A stretch of DNA of 64,000 bases, taken from Erodium maritimum (taxonomy: Eukaryota > Streptophyta > Magnoliopsida > Geraniales > Geraniaceae). Below the pieces are notes generated by a model. The model saw nothing but the letters and a program-made list of their open reading frames with translations, ran no database searches and was not told the DNA's origin. The stretch spans positions 12,715,001-12,779,000 of the forward strand of contig OY997596.1 in the NCBI GenBank assembly GCA_963921825.1, in the 5' to 3' direction. The position numbers and the translations under genes are program-made. This document shows, one piece after another, positions 1 to 10,912 of the stretch; within the stretch, counting starts at the first letter, position 1, and every line of letters begins with the position of its first letter.

Positions 1-1500
1 TATTCTGTTGATCTCTGATAGGATCATTAGTTTATGACGCCCGAACCGCTGAAAAGCCTTGGGTTAAAAGACCTGGAGTTGGTGGATCTCGGGTTTCTTG
101 ATCCAGAAACAACCCATCACCCTAAACATAACCACAAGCTCCTGAAGACGGCCCCAACATGGACTGAACCGGACCTGACAAAGGAGGGCTAAGACTACTT
201 GAAACCGTATTTTCATCAGAAACTTTTTGAAATAGTTATTAAAACTTGTTTTCATCCGAAACTTTTTGTTGGTGCCACATACAACGCACCACTGCAGAAT
301 TTTGAAATGGCTAAAAACTCTACATCCCAACTTTCAGGTTCGAATCCTTATAAATTCATTTTTTAATACGAGGCTTCGGGTTCAACTTCAAGGCGCACCA
401 CTGCTCATGCCCTAAGAGGGTTAAAGAAAGTGATATGCAAGGTTAAGAAACATATACCAACATGCAGAGAAAGAAGTTGAGCTTCAATAATATATAATAT
501 ATGGGTTGTTGCATTACTAGTAAGGAGGAGGTAACCTGCATCCCGAGGGCTAGACACACAAGCTGATCTAAACCTCAGGATGCAGATTACCTGCTCCTCA
601 CGCAATATCAGAACTAAACGAAGAGGAGAAGTTGAGGTCCATATGCAAGGTGACATGAGAATTTATAAAGGCTCTTAAAGGTGGCATGATTTATCATTTA
701 AAGTAGAGGTTTTATGCAAATATGAAATGAGGAGGGTGCAGATAGTATAAAGCTATATGATAAGGTTCTGTTCTCTCTCTGCCAATGATTAGGGAATGGA
801 TCTTTCACTTTCCATAGAAAATCATGGTTCTCTTGACTGCTTTTTTCTCAGCGGGGGCCAAAAAATCTTCCCCAAGCTAAGATGTACAAGATCTCTAGAG
901 AGTATAGCTGATGGTTTTAGTGTCCATGAAGCTTAACATTGTATAGTGCAAGAATCTCGAGCTTTTATGATAACATACTGTTCTTGTGTCCACTCTTTAG
1001 CTCTCACTCTCTACTAAGGATGGTGAATCCAAAGGCAAAGAAGTGCCTCATTGACATGATCTGGTCTGGATGTCCCATCTTTCTTTAAACTTATATCTGT
1101 ATGGTATCATATTATGTTGGGGGTATTGTACGTGCATGTCAAGTGTTTGGGTTCCTCCGAAGAGATTCAGATTCACTATAATAAGTTTGAACCCGAGGAA
1201 CCCTTCACTTCTTCTCACGCCGCGAGGTTCATCATAGATGTTTATTAGAGATTCTTGTCCGTTGAATGGATATTGACGAGATAATTAACATTAATTTACT
1301 AACTTTATTAAATATCGATTTCAAATAGTAAATAAAAATATTAAAATTAAATGAACAAAATAAATGAATAATAAGATAAATTAACAATAAAATAAATTAA
1401 TCACATTAAGTAAACGGTGATTTTTTGTCTCTCCGCCTCACATGGAAAAGTCCAATTCCGCTCTTCTATCCTTCCCATCCTTTTGTTCTGAACTGTTGTC
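1..1500. other. Intergenic, no gene recognised
   Basis: I see no supportable coding region here. The open frames are short, overlap on both strands and lack recognisable motifs. The tract becomes very AT-rich from about 1260 to 1430. The one structured feature is the inverted repeat at 524-599, listed separately. Confidence 0.6.
524..599. repeat. Imperfect inverted repeat
   Basis: The arm at 524-543 (GGAGGAGGTAACCTGCATCC) pairs with 578-599 reversed, with a small bulge, around a loop of about 34 bases. It could be part of a small MITE or a hairpin RNA. No flanking target duplication was found. Confidence 0.5.
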
Positions 1501-1538
1501 TTAGTACAAAGAGTACTGCAACATAGTTGCAGGTCTTC

Positions 1539-3003
1539 CAGTGAAGAGGGTTATCAAGAAGACTAAGAAGGATCGAGTTGTAGAGAGGCCGAAGAAGGGT
1601 AAAGGTAGAGATGTTGACCGTGGGAAACCTGCAGCTTCCGTCAATCCCACAACTGTTGCAGACCTTGGGGTTCAGTCTGTGCAGGTTGGTATGGAGGATC
1701 AAGATCCAGTAAGAGATTTGTCTGTTGTTGAACCTCCGGTAAATGACACTCTGTTTGTTTACAACTTACCGTATTTTTCAACTACTGATTGGGCTAAGAA
1801 TTCCTTTGGAGTTTATGGTGAGATTGTATCGGCTAAGGTCCTTAGACGACCAAACCGCCGTGGGTGTTATTTTGGCTTTGTTGAGTTCACTTCAAGGGAC
1901 GTAGTAGCTAAGGTAGTTGAGGTATTCAATTTTTTGAAGTTTAATGGCTTTAAGCTCCTTATTGCCTTTGCTCGAGATGGAGGTCGGAAACGTCTTGGTG
2001 CAAATAAGAAATTACCCGAGGTGATGATAAAGGCAGTACATGGTGGACAGTCTGAAGGGATTAAACTCCTTGTAGTAGAATTCACAAACAGGGATTTAGG
2101 AAAGTCGTCGTCCGCTATTCCTTCCCCGGAGTCGCCGTCCTCGCCGGAGCAGTTGTCATTGCAGGAGTTGGTTTCAATCCCTATTTCGAATGCTCTGATT
2201 GGGTGCGTTAATTCATGGATTCAGCTGGTTTTGAATTCAAATTCCGAGCTACTTTCAAATTCGAACTCGATCTCGCAACTTGTTTGTAGGGATTTGACTG
2301 TCGCAAACTCTATTTCTGTTCCTGGTAATCTTGTGCGTGGGGGACGCGTTTCGCGCGAGGGAGACGATGAGCATGAGGTTGGGCCGGTGTGTAAGCTTGG
2401 GCCTGAGACTTTGAGTCCGTCTGGTAATAACGTGAAATCATCTGCATAGGAAATGGGTTCGGCGTTCGATTCAGGCGTGAATTCATCTGGGCCTTTGGGG
2501 GTTGGGCATGTTGTATATTCTGGGTCCAACCCTCTATCAGTAGATGACAGGTCAGTTTCACCAATTTTAGGAATTGCATCGCTAGTTGTTGTGGATAATT
2601 CTCTTGGATCGGGGTCGGCAGTTCAAGATGATCCGCCACAACAGTTGGGAACTAGTGAACAAGTCGTGGACCAACAAAGTAGTCCTTGGAAGGATGCTCT
2701 TCTTCAACTTATGAACAAGGGTCGTCTTTTGAAGCTGCCGTCCAGAGCTTCGAATCGTCAGAGTCGACCCCCTAAGTTTTAGGAGACTACTATACCGTTC
2801 AAATCAAACCAACCCATTCTAGGAGTCGGGAGAGATTTGTAAAATTTGTGGACACTGGACAGCAGATCTTAGCTCAAGTTGCTCCGACCAGCTTTCACTC
2901 AAGTTGCTTAAAAACTCAAGCTGATCAGCTAGCCCATTCCGTTAAAGCCTTTGACGATCCGAACTTGACTTTGGAAGGCGAAGAGTGGGTCACCGATGGT
3001 TGA
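1539..3003 (+). pseudogene. RRM protein of a LINE-ORF1-like retroelement, copy 1 (degenerate)
   Basis: From about 1541 one frame runs to 2782 with a single internal TAG at 2447-2449. It encodes a lysine/arginine-rich N-terminus (residues 1-30) followed by one RNA-recognition motif at about residues 70-145. RNP2 is LFVYNL (71-76) and RNP1 is CYFGFVEF (109-116). A Ser/Glu-rich linker follows, then the motif SPWKDAL near 2690. After 2782 the coding sense continues in another frame to a stop near 3003, so at least one frameshift is present. The first in-frame codon is GTG, so the true start is not visible. Copy 2 (coding remnants 9596-10812) has the same order: basic N-terminus, RRM, acidic linker, SPWKDAL. 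RRM-type ORF1 proteins are known in some plant LINEs, but no endonuclease or reverse transcriptase follows here. A retrocopied host RRM gene is the alternative. Confidence 0.6.
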
Positions 3004-3234
3004 TTTTGTGATCGTTTTTGTTTTTTTTTTGGATTGTTCTTTGCCGGGGTTTGTTCCCGCAACTCCAGATGAGAAATCTCTTGTTATGGTTGTGTTCCGG
3101 ATCGATCCATCTTGGATCTTTCTTTTTAAAACATAAAATTTTATGCGCTTCTAAAAAAGTATTCTATATTTACATCTGTTTAACGCGCCTCACGCGCTGG
3201 CGATTTAGGTCTCGCGTGCCAGCCGTCATGAGCA

Positions 3235-3612
3235 TCCTCGTTTGTGGGTTCGATCGAAGTTTGTCTCCTCCACATCGATTCCCGTCTCCGGTGAGCGTGG
3301 CTGAAGATCACAGCCAGGGACATCGCTCCGTTCGGTTTGAGGATCAGCGTAGAAGTTCTCATCTATGAGGATCGCTTGTGGGTTCGATCGGAGTTTTCTC
3401 CTCCAAATCGATCCCCGTCTCCGGTGAGCGTTGGACCTCAACGCCAATCTGAACTTCTTCCGTTCGTTTAGAGGGGTGATTTCGGCGGCTGATTGGAGAT
3501 CGCATGTTTGGAGGGGTTATTTCGGCGGCTGATTGGGTGAAGATCGCAGGTTTGGAAGGGTGATTTCGGCGGCTGTTTGGGTGAAGATCGCATGTTTGGA
3601 GGGGTGATTTCG
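3235..3612 (+). repeat. Tandem repeats in the leader of RRM element copy 2
   Basis: Two repeat families lie here. A unit of about 60 bp containing GTGGGTTCGATCG and CCCGTCTCCGGTGAGCGT occurs near 3242-3300 and again near 3371-3431. Downstream, a unit of about 44 bp containing GGGTGATTTCGGCGGCTG starts at about 3471, 3511, 3555 and 3599. The position, just upstream of an RRM/ORF1-like coding region, recalls the repeated 5' monomers of some LINE promoters. That comparison is inference. Confidence 0.7.
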
Positions 3613-4699
3613 TGTGAGTACTGTGTACTCACTCTTTTGCTTGTTTTTTAGTAGACGGACCGCAATTGCTCTCCTGTGGATCTCTGTTTCCAACTATGGA
3701 TTGAATATCAGTGTATTGCAGTGTGTACTTTGCTGCAACGCCAATCTCAATCTTTGGAGGAGGTGGGTTTCGGACCTTTTTTGGGGTCAAACCAGAGGTA
3801 TCGAAGTTGTTAAGGTTAATTGTTGTAAGAACCGCCCCCGGTCGAACCGGTGATTTTTTGGTGGAAGTTGACTTTCCGCCGGAAAAGTCAACCGTTGAAT
3901 CCGGGAGTCATTCGGGACCTTTCCGGGACTCAAAAAGCTTCGTCGTCGTTACGGTTAGCTAAGTTGGGTCATTTCCTTTCATTTGGCTAATTTTACGAAA
4001 AAGTCAACTTTGGGTCAAACTAGGCCTAATTAAAGACTAAACCGAATTAATTAGATGTGCTGGATTTTATTAAGGTTAGAAGTGGACCCCACATGGACAC
4101 TTGTCCATGGTGGCTTGGAGGAGAAGAAATTGGTCTAAAAAGACCCATTTAACCCTCATTGCTTAGTCTTGAGGAGATAAGAGCAAGGGGGCATTTTGGG
4201 TACTTCATTTTTAGGTGAAAGGCATTAATTTTGGAACATTTCAGCCCAATAATGCTAGTTGGAGGAAAATACCAAGGGAGAAGGAGAGAGATAGCTTCCA
4301 TTGAAGCTTGAAGAAAAAGCAAGGTGAAAGGGAGCTCTTATAGTGGCTTTTCTTCCCAAGTCTTCTCCAAAACTAGTTTTTCTTCATCCCCTTTCTATTC
4401 CTAAAGTAAATCCTCTATCTAAATTCGTTTTTGTTGAATTCTACTTAGTGGGTTTGCTAGAAAAAGCTTGAAACTAGTTGGGTTTTCATGGATGTTAAGT
4501 TTTTGAGGTTGAAGTAGATGATTGGTGCTTAAAAATGGGTTTGGATGATGAAATCTCCTAGGATTGTTTTAAGTAAAACCCAATATGAGTATTGAATCGT
4601 GGGGGTTGTGGGACTGTTTTGGAGGTTTTTGGTTGATAACAATGGAGTTTTAAGGTAGAAAATTCGTGGAAACGAAGTGAGGGAGGAAGAAGAAGGGGT

Positions 4700-4890
4700 C
4701 TGCCCAGACCAGCACGGAACGCCGCACGGACCGGACCCAATTCCGGGCCGGAATGCCGCACGGACCGTGCCAGGTGTCGGGCCGGTGTGCCGCACGGACC
4801 GTGCCAGGTTCCGGGCCGGTGCGTCGCACGGGCCGGGCCGGTGTGCCGCACGGGCCGGGCCAAGTACCGGGCCTGTGGGCCACCCGGAAT
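4700..4890 (+). repeat. GC-rich palindromic array in LTR A
   Basis: Repeated near-palindromes built on GCACGGACCGTGC alternate with CCGGGCCGG words. The array starts about 0.9 kb from the LTR start. The patch is far more GC-rich than the flanking LTR sequence. It is cut at its right edge by the nested LTR at 4897. Confidence 0.8.
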
Positions 4891-4896
4891 GGGCTT

Positions 4897-7857
4897 TGTC
4901 ACGCCCCAAATCCGGTTTTGACCGGACTCGAGACGTGACTTAAAGAATTACTCAAATAATAGTGTTAAAGATAAAATTTAATCAACTGCAAATCTCCAAG
5001 TTTTAATTTCGATCATAATCTCGATACAAAAAGTTCCACAATAGTCAAATAAACATATGTATCAAAACAAAGCGATGACCAAGGACGTCTCTAATAATAA
5101 TAGCACACGGACCCCATAGAAGCTCCCGAGCCTCGAGTCCACTACTCATCAAGCAAGCCTGTTCAAAACAGTAAATAAAACAAACAGGGGTGAGCTTATG
5201 CTCAGTAGGGAAAATAATAAAGAACAACGACCTTCAAGTTTAATAGGCAGAATTAACACAATTGAACTCGAGTTCCGATAACATGAATAACCAATGAGAT
5301 ACTGAAGTAAGGGAACAAACCAGTATTTAATGCTTTAAGAAGGAACATAAATTCTAGAAAGTTTAAGAAAAACGATATACTCCTTGACAAACAGTTAAAG
5401 AGAGAACATTTAAATGTCACAACGAAAAGTGAAGCCACAATACTCTGATCCACAATAATCTTGTGTCATGTCGGATTTCCCCTCGGTCCAGAGCAGACAC
5501 ATACACCGGACTACCGGAAATACCCCTGAAGGGACACATAACGTCAGGATTTCCGGAAGCGCCCCCAAAGGACCATTGATCATCGGGGTAAAACAAGATA
5601 AACTTCTGGGAATGCTCCCGCAGGACGCATACACCCGGGGTGAAGCAATAAGTAACCATCCCCGCAGGGTGAACAATCTCTCGGTTATGATACTACCCCA
5701 CACCGGATTACCCTTCGATGTGGGTACCATACCAGACCACGAATAACCATCCCCGCAGGGCAAACAATTCCCCGGCTATGATACTACCCCACACCGGTAT
5801 ATCCCCTCGGTGTAGGTACCATACAGACACTACCCCACACCGGATCATCCTCTCGGTGTAGGTGCCTTACCGGAATCCAATCCAACTTAAAACACACACA
5901 AGAGAATAACATACTAATCAATCATAGAACAACCAAAGCTTAGCAAATCTCAACTCTATCACAACACGCCACAAAGAATCCATATAACTTTACACTTACC
6001 GATATACTTACCAATAGCGATCCATTGGTCTATCACTCACCCGATCATACCACGTAACACAATCAATTACACTCAAGCATTCATTTAGTCATTCATTCAA
6101 GCATTTAATCAACCGATCATTCAAGCATTTATAATTCAATCATTCAAATCATATAGTTTAATTAGACTCGTATCTTATCCTAAAGACTAGGCAACCACGG
6201 CATGTGAGGCAATCACAAACAATCCTAAGGCTCAACACGGCCATCTACCAGCACGACAATTCCCAAGTATTGAAAGCAATTAACTAGCGGGTCACAACCT
6301 ATATGCGCACTAGACTCGTCCGTTTATTAATAATTGAAAAACGACTATTCTAGTGATTCCTGTATGAAAACTAGGACCTCTCCGATTATTATTATCCTAT
6401 AGGCATACTAATCGTTCTTTAAATTAACAAGGAGTTAGTACTTTCCCTACCTCGAGGTCTTCCACAAACAATACTCCTTGCTACTAACGTCCGGGCTAGC
6501 TTCCTCTCCGTCTTCTCACGGGTCCAAGTCCTCGTCTTCCATCGAGCTCGGTCTCACGGTCTTGGAGCACAAAAATACTAAAATTAGTGACTAAACAAAG
6601 AGGTCTTCGACTTAAAACACCGACAACCCTCTAAAAGCAGCACTAGAACCAAAGGAACGAACTTGGGATCGAACTAGGCTCAAAAAGGAAGGGTCATGGT
6701 TCTGGAATTCAGGCCCGGAATCTGGCCCGTCTCGTATCACCGTCCGGCCCGGAAGCTGATCCGTAACGTGTCACGGACCGGTCCGGAACCAGACAAGGAC
6801 CGTGTCACAGACCGGACCGGCATCAGACACGAACCGCGCAACGCACCGGCCCGGAATCAGACACGGACCGTGCGAGGTGCTGTGCCGAAGTCAGGACCGT
6901 TCCACGTCGCGTACCGTGCCGCATGCCGTGCCGACACCTGACCCGTTCCGGGTCGCATTCCGTGCCGAACCTGACCAGAGCCTTCTCCTTTCTTCCCCAA
7001 CTCGGATTCTACGAGAATCAAACCAAAACCTCCATTTCCAGCTTCTCCCAACTCCAAAATAGTCATCAAAAACCTCTAACCCTCAATACCCTTAATGGTT
7101 TTCATCAAAACTTCAACCAACACAATCAAAACAACCTAAACTTCACTAATTCTTCTCCAACACCAACCAAGGAAGCAAGTTCTTCAAGCTCAAGCCAAAA
7201 CCCACAAAAACCCAAACTAGAAAGTGGATGAAATGGGAAGTTAAGAGCATCCATACCTTTAGAATGAGGAGATGATGAAGCTAGGAAGCTTTTGGAGAAG
7301 AAATGGTGAAGAAATGAGCTAAAGCTTCTCCTTTTTCTCTCTTTCTTCTTGCTCAAGTTATGGAGCTCTCCCTTTTTCTCTCCTTAGACAATTTCGGTTG
7401 CAACACTAGAGAATGAGCTGAATTGTCTCCACCAATTACTTTAAATGACCTAGGAAGCTAAAAGACCAAAAGCCCTCTAAAGTTCTATCCACTTAAAGGC
7501 ATTTGGGGGGGGGGGGGGGGGTAAAAGGTCATTTAAGCCCATTTTCTTTTCATCCAAGTCTCTAATGCCAAGTGGCATTGTGGGAGCCACCTTCCTTTAA
7601 TAAAATTCCAGCAGTCCAAAATTAAATCGGAAAAAGTCGATAAAAAGCTCGGGTTTGACCAAAAGTTGATTGTTACAATATTACAGTCTAATTAAAGGAA
7701 ATGACCCAACTAAGCTAACCGTGATGACGGCTAAGCTTTTTGGGTCCGGAAAGGTCCCGAATGACTTCCGGAGTCATCGGTTGACTTTTCCGGCCGAAAG
7801 TCAAACTTTGCCAGAAAACACCGGTTCGATCGGGATCGACCGGGGGCGGTTCTTACA
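4897..7857 (-). mobile_element. Solo LTR A', inverted and nested in LTR A
   Basis: In minus orientation it starts TGTAAGAACC (at 7857) and ends GGGGCGTGACA (at 4897). The flanks are GGCTT (4892-4896) and GGCCT (7858-7862), a 5-bp duplication with one transition. It has the group layout: a palindromic patch at about 6770-6960, a candidate 5' splice site at 6450, repeated CCCCACACCGG / CCCGCAGGG modules at about 5500-5870, and a hairpin near 5190 followed by an ACAG 3' splice site at 5159. A 17-base G homopolymer lies at 7505-7521. Because it interrupts LTR A it is younger than A. Confidence 0.88.
6770..6960 (-). repeat. GC-rich palindromic array in LTR A'
   Basis: CACGGACCG-type inverted words recur (for example GTGTCACGGACCGGTCCGG near 6766-6785 and ACACGGACCGTGCGAGG near 6864), in the position equivalent to the patch of LTR A. 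The two patches share vocabulary but not collinear sequence. Confidence 0.7.
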
Positions 7858-8689
7858 GGCCTGGTTCTGGGCCCATTTTCCCTTCGGTCCATATTTTGAT
7901 TTTCGGGAGTAATTCGATTGTTTCTCGATTAAACCGCTTTTTAATTAGCACTAATTCGCGGATTTTGTTGTGATCTTAGACGTTGGACCCGAGCACGGCG
8001 GAGGAGGCTTTTAGGCGTCTTGAAGTGACTAAGCGTTTGGAAAGCGATCGAGGTAGGGGAAAGTAGCGAATACCGGTTTAATTGCGGAAAGTTACTAGTA
8101 TGCGAACACTTGATATAATTGTAGAATTGCATGTAGATTGTGAGGAACGAGTGAAATGAGGGATAGCTTACGAGTCATGTCGTGCCGTAAGTTTGGGAAT
8201 TTTTGTGCTGTAGAAATGCATGTGGGCCATGTCGAGCCTTAGGTTTGTGTGTTGATTGCGATGCTATGATTGATGAATGTGATGCTTGATATGTGGTTCA
8301 TCCGTTGTTTGATTAAGGATCATGAATTATGGTATGCTCGGTGTGCAAAGTTGGTATATTATGTCAACTGTGACATGTTTGGTATGATGTGAACCGATGC
8401 TTTGTGATATGATCGGGTGAGTGATGGACCGATGTGATGTGTTCGGTAAGATTGTTTGGTTTAGCATGCCAGTAGTTGAACTATGACATTGTGATATGTC
8501 GAGGTTCTCGCGGGTTTGTCCCGAGACGAGGTATTCCGATACGATACCTACACCGAGGGGGTGTTTCGGTGTAGAGTATTAAGGCCGAGGGTGATGTCCC
8601 ACGTACCGGTCCCTCGGGGCTGATGTTCCGGTACGATACCTACATTGAGGAGGTATGCTGGTGTAGGGTATCCAGGCCGAGGATGGTGT

Positions 8690-8905
8690 GATTGTACCCC
8701 GATGCTGTGTGGTACGGGAAGACATCGAGGTCGATGTTGTGTGGTCCGGCATGATGTATTGTGAGTGTACCCCGATGTTGTGTGGTCCGGGAAGACATCG
8801 AGGCCGATGTTGTGTGGTCCGGCATGTTGTATTGTGAGTATACCCCAATGTTGTGTGTTCCGGGAAGATATCTAGACCGATGTTGTGTGGTTCGGTACGA
8901 TATGG
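8690..8905 (+). repeat. Minisatellite inside LTR A
   Basis: Alternating units of 32 and 41 bp (73-bp higher period) are built on GATGTTGTGTGGTCCGG. It lies between the candidate splice sites at 8053 and 9179. Confidence 0.75.
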
Positions 8906-9141
8906 TTGAGTCGGGTTGTGGAAGCCGGTGACGTTGGGGACTGCTGTACGGGACTTGTGGTTGTTCTACTTGATGATTGGTTATGTGTGAGGATTAAGTG
9001 TGGTTATAGTCATGTGGGCGTGGTTTGGGAACATGTGATTTCCGTGTATGTCGTTAGTGTTGTGCCTTGCTAGTATGCCCTAATTGGACGGTTACTCGTG
9101 GTGGTGAGCGGATACTCATCACCTTCACTACTTTTTCCTAC

Positions 9142-9155
9142 TGAGCGAAAGCTCA
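9142..9155 (+). promoter_or_regulatory. Conserved TGAGCGAAAGCTCA hairpin of the Tekay-like LTRs
   Basis: A 5-bp perfect stem (TGAGC/GCTCA) sits after TTTCCTAC and before ACCCC, a pyrimidine-rich stretch and CTACAG. Equivalents occur in B (near 24732), C (near 30360), A' (near 5190), both Tekay LTRs (57622-57636 and near 48618) and, with one stem mismatch, D (near 43726). Conservation across diverged LTRs suggests selection. The role (polyadenylation, packaging or splicing signal) is unknown. Confidence 0.7.
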
Positions 9156-9595
9156 CCCCTTTACTTTACTGTTCTACAGGTTTTGAGCGGGATATGGTCT
9201 AGCGGGATTCTCGAAGCTTGGGAGCTAGCGCGGGTCTTAGTCTAGTATGGTCTAGAGACGTACTTTCACTTTTGTACTAAACTATTTTATTTACTTTTTT
9301 CCGAGCTGTTGGCTCGTATCGTCAGATTTATGGTTTGAATTATCATGTTGGAACTTATTTCTTTTTAAAAATCTTCTTATTTATTATTGTTTCTTAGCTC
9401 ACGTCTCGAGTCCGGTCAAAACCGGATTTGGGGCGTGACAATTGTTGTGTTTAACACTTTGAATCCGCTACTTGCACATGAGAGAAACGCAGCTCCCCTC
9501 CTTTGCTTCATTTTGCTCGGTACTGTTGACAAGTTTTGAGCAATATTGCTCCATCATTGCTCGTTCATATGCAGTCGTGGACTAATCTGGGGACA

Positions 9596-10812
9596 AATGT
9601 AAGCAGGGTGTGCATACGAAGGGGCGACAAAAGAAGGGACGACGTGCCAGTATGAAAACTGTTCCGGCGACGGAGGCTTTACCTGGAAACAATGAATCCC
9701 CTGTTAGATCCGGCAAGAAAACTCTCCCTCTGGTTGCTGCTATTCCTGCTCATGGAAGAAGTACCAAACGAAGGAGGAGGCGATCGTCTGGTGGGAGATC
9801 TTCTCGGGTTGCAGGTTCTGATCCTAATGTCAGTGCTTCTGATCGGGTTTGTTACTTCACGTTCGGATGAGATGGAGTCAGGAAGAACTCGTACAGAGAT
9901 ACAGGCGGTCGTTGTCCCACAGGTTGTTCGCCGGCCTCGGAGGAACGGTAAATTCGTAGAACAAAAGGATGAGGTTTTTGTTAATGGGTTACCTTTCGAA
10001 GCGTCATAAGAATGGACTCGTAATGTCTTCAGTCCATCCGGTACGATTGTGTTCGTTAAAGTTCCCAAACGTCCGAGCCGAATCATCGATACTTCGGTTT
10101 TGTTCGCTTTGATTCAAAAGGTGCAGCGGCTAAGAAAATTGAGGTTTTGAATAGGTTTAAAGTTGACGGGTACGCCTTGGGGGTGCTCTGTTTCTGGTGG
10201 TCCGAAATAGAGCATCCAAGGACCAGTTCAGCGAATAGAGGATGTTCAGGGCGCTCTGGAGATGCAGGTTTCTGGTGGGGCGGAGTTAGGTATCGGAGAC
10301 TCGCCGGAGAAGCTCGTTCACGGTGTGGATCGCTGGCCGGATTTGGAGATGCACCCAAACTAGATACTTGTCTCTGTTTCTGGGTTTCAGAATTAGAATG
10401 TTCAGCTCGGTTCAGAGGAGGAGAAAGTTGCTGAGGAGGACGAAGGGGTAGATCAGTCCGCGGATTCACCGGGTTTGGTTGACGTTGTCGATGTTGAGAT
10501 GGATATGGTTGCTGATGTCGATGCAGAGACAGATTCAACTCCTTTGGGTGCCGATGTTCAAGCGGATGTTGTTGGGCTTGAACATTCATCTGGGACGGCT
10601 TTGGAGTCAGGTGGGCTTGCTTCTGGGCTCACTCAAGTCCAGCCCTTAGTCTAGTATCAGGTTATTGGTGCGGCTGGAGGCCAACATACTCAGCAGGAAC
10701 ATTCCCCGTGGAAGGACGCTCTAGTCAAGAAGCGGGTTTGTCGTCCCCCAAAGCATCTAACGGAAGTATACACTTTGACGTGTAAACCAATTGTATCTTT
10801 GGATCGGGAGTA
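9596..10812 (+). pseudogene. RRM protein of the RRM-only element, copy 2 (degenerate, main part)
   Basis: A basic N-terminus with an Arg/Lys run (KRRRRR near 9767) precedes VFVNGLPFE (RNP2-like) at about 9978-10004. A TAA follows at 10007-10009, then the rest of the RRM continues in shifted frames. Further on, an acidic linker and SPWKDAL (near 10708) match copy 1. The reading ends at the solo LTR inserted at 10913 and resumes at 12600-12653, closing with a TGA. Several stops and frame changes show the coding region is dead. Confidence 0.55.
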
Positions 10813-10912
10813 ATATGTTCGGCCCGTCGATATTGGGAAGCAGGTTGAGCAAATCGGCAAAGGAGAAACTCAAGTCACAATTTCGTCTCATGGTACTGAT
10901 GCATGGATTGCA

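Larger units (their letters stand above)
3824..9440 (+). mobile_element. Solo LTR A, Tekay-like Ty3/Gypsy, interrupted
   Basis: It begins TGTAAGAACC, ends GGGGCGTGACA, and is flanked by a perfect 5-bp duplication ATTGT (3819-3823 and 9441-9445). No internal retrotransposon region is present, so this is a solo LTR left by LTR-LTR recombination. After subtracting the inverted LTR nested at 4897-7857 its length is about 2.65 kb. Its 3' end (CTCGAGTCCGGTCAAAACC, then GGATTTGGGGCGTGACA) and internal hairpin match the complete chromovirus at 48335-60414, so it belongs to the same lineage but a different subfamily. It is inserted in the leader of the RRM-only element. Confidence 0.9.

Noticed and set aside
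4529-4943. Several Gly/Pro/Arg-rich frames on both strands
   Set aside because: They are translations of the palindromic GC patch of LTR A.
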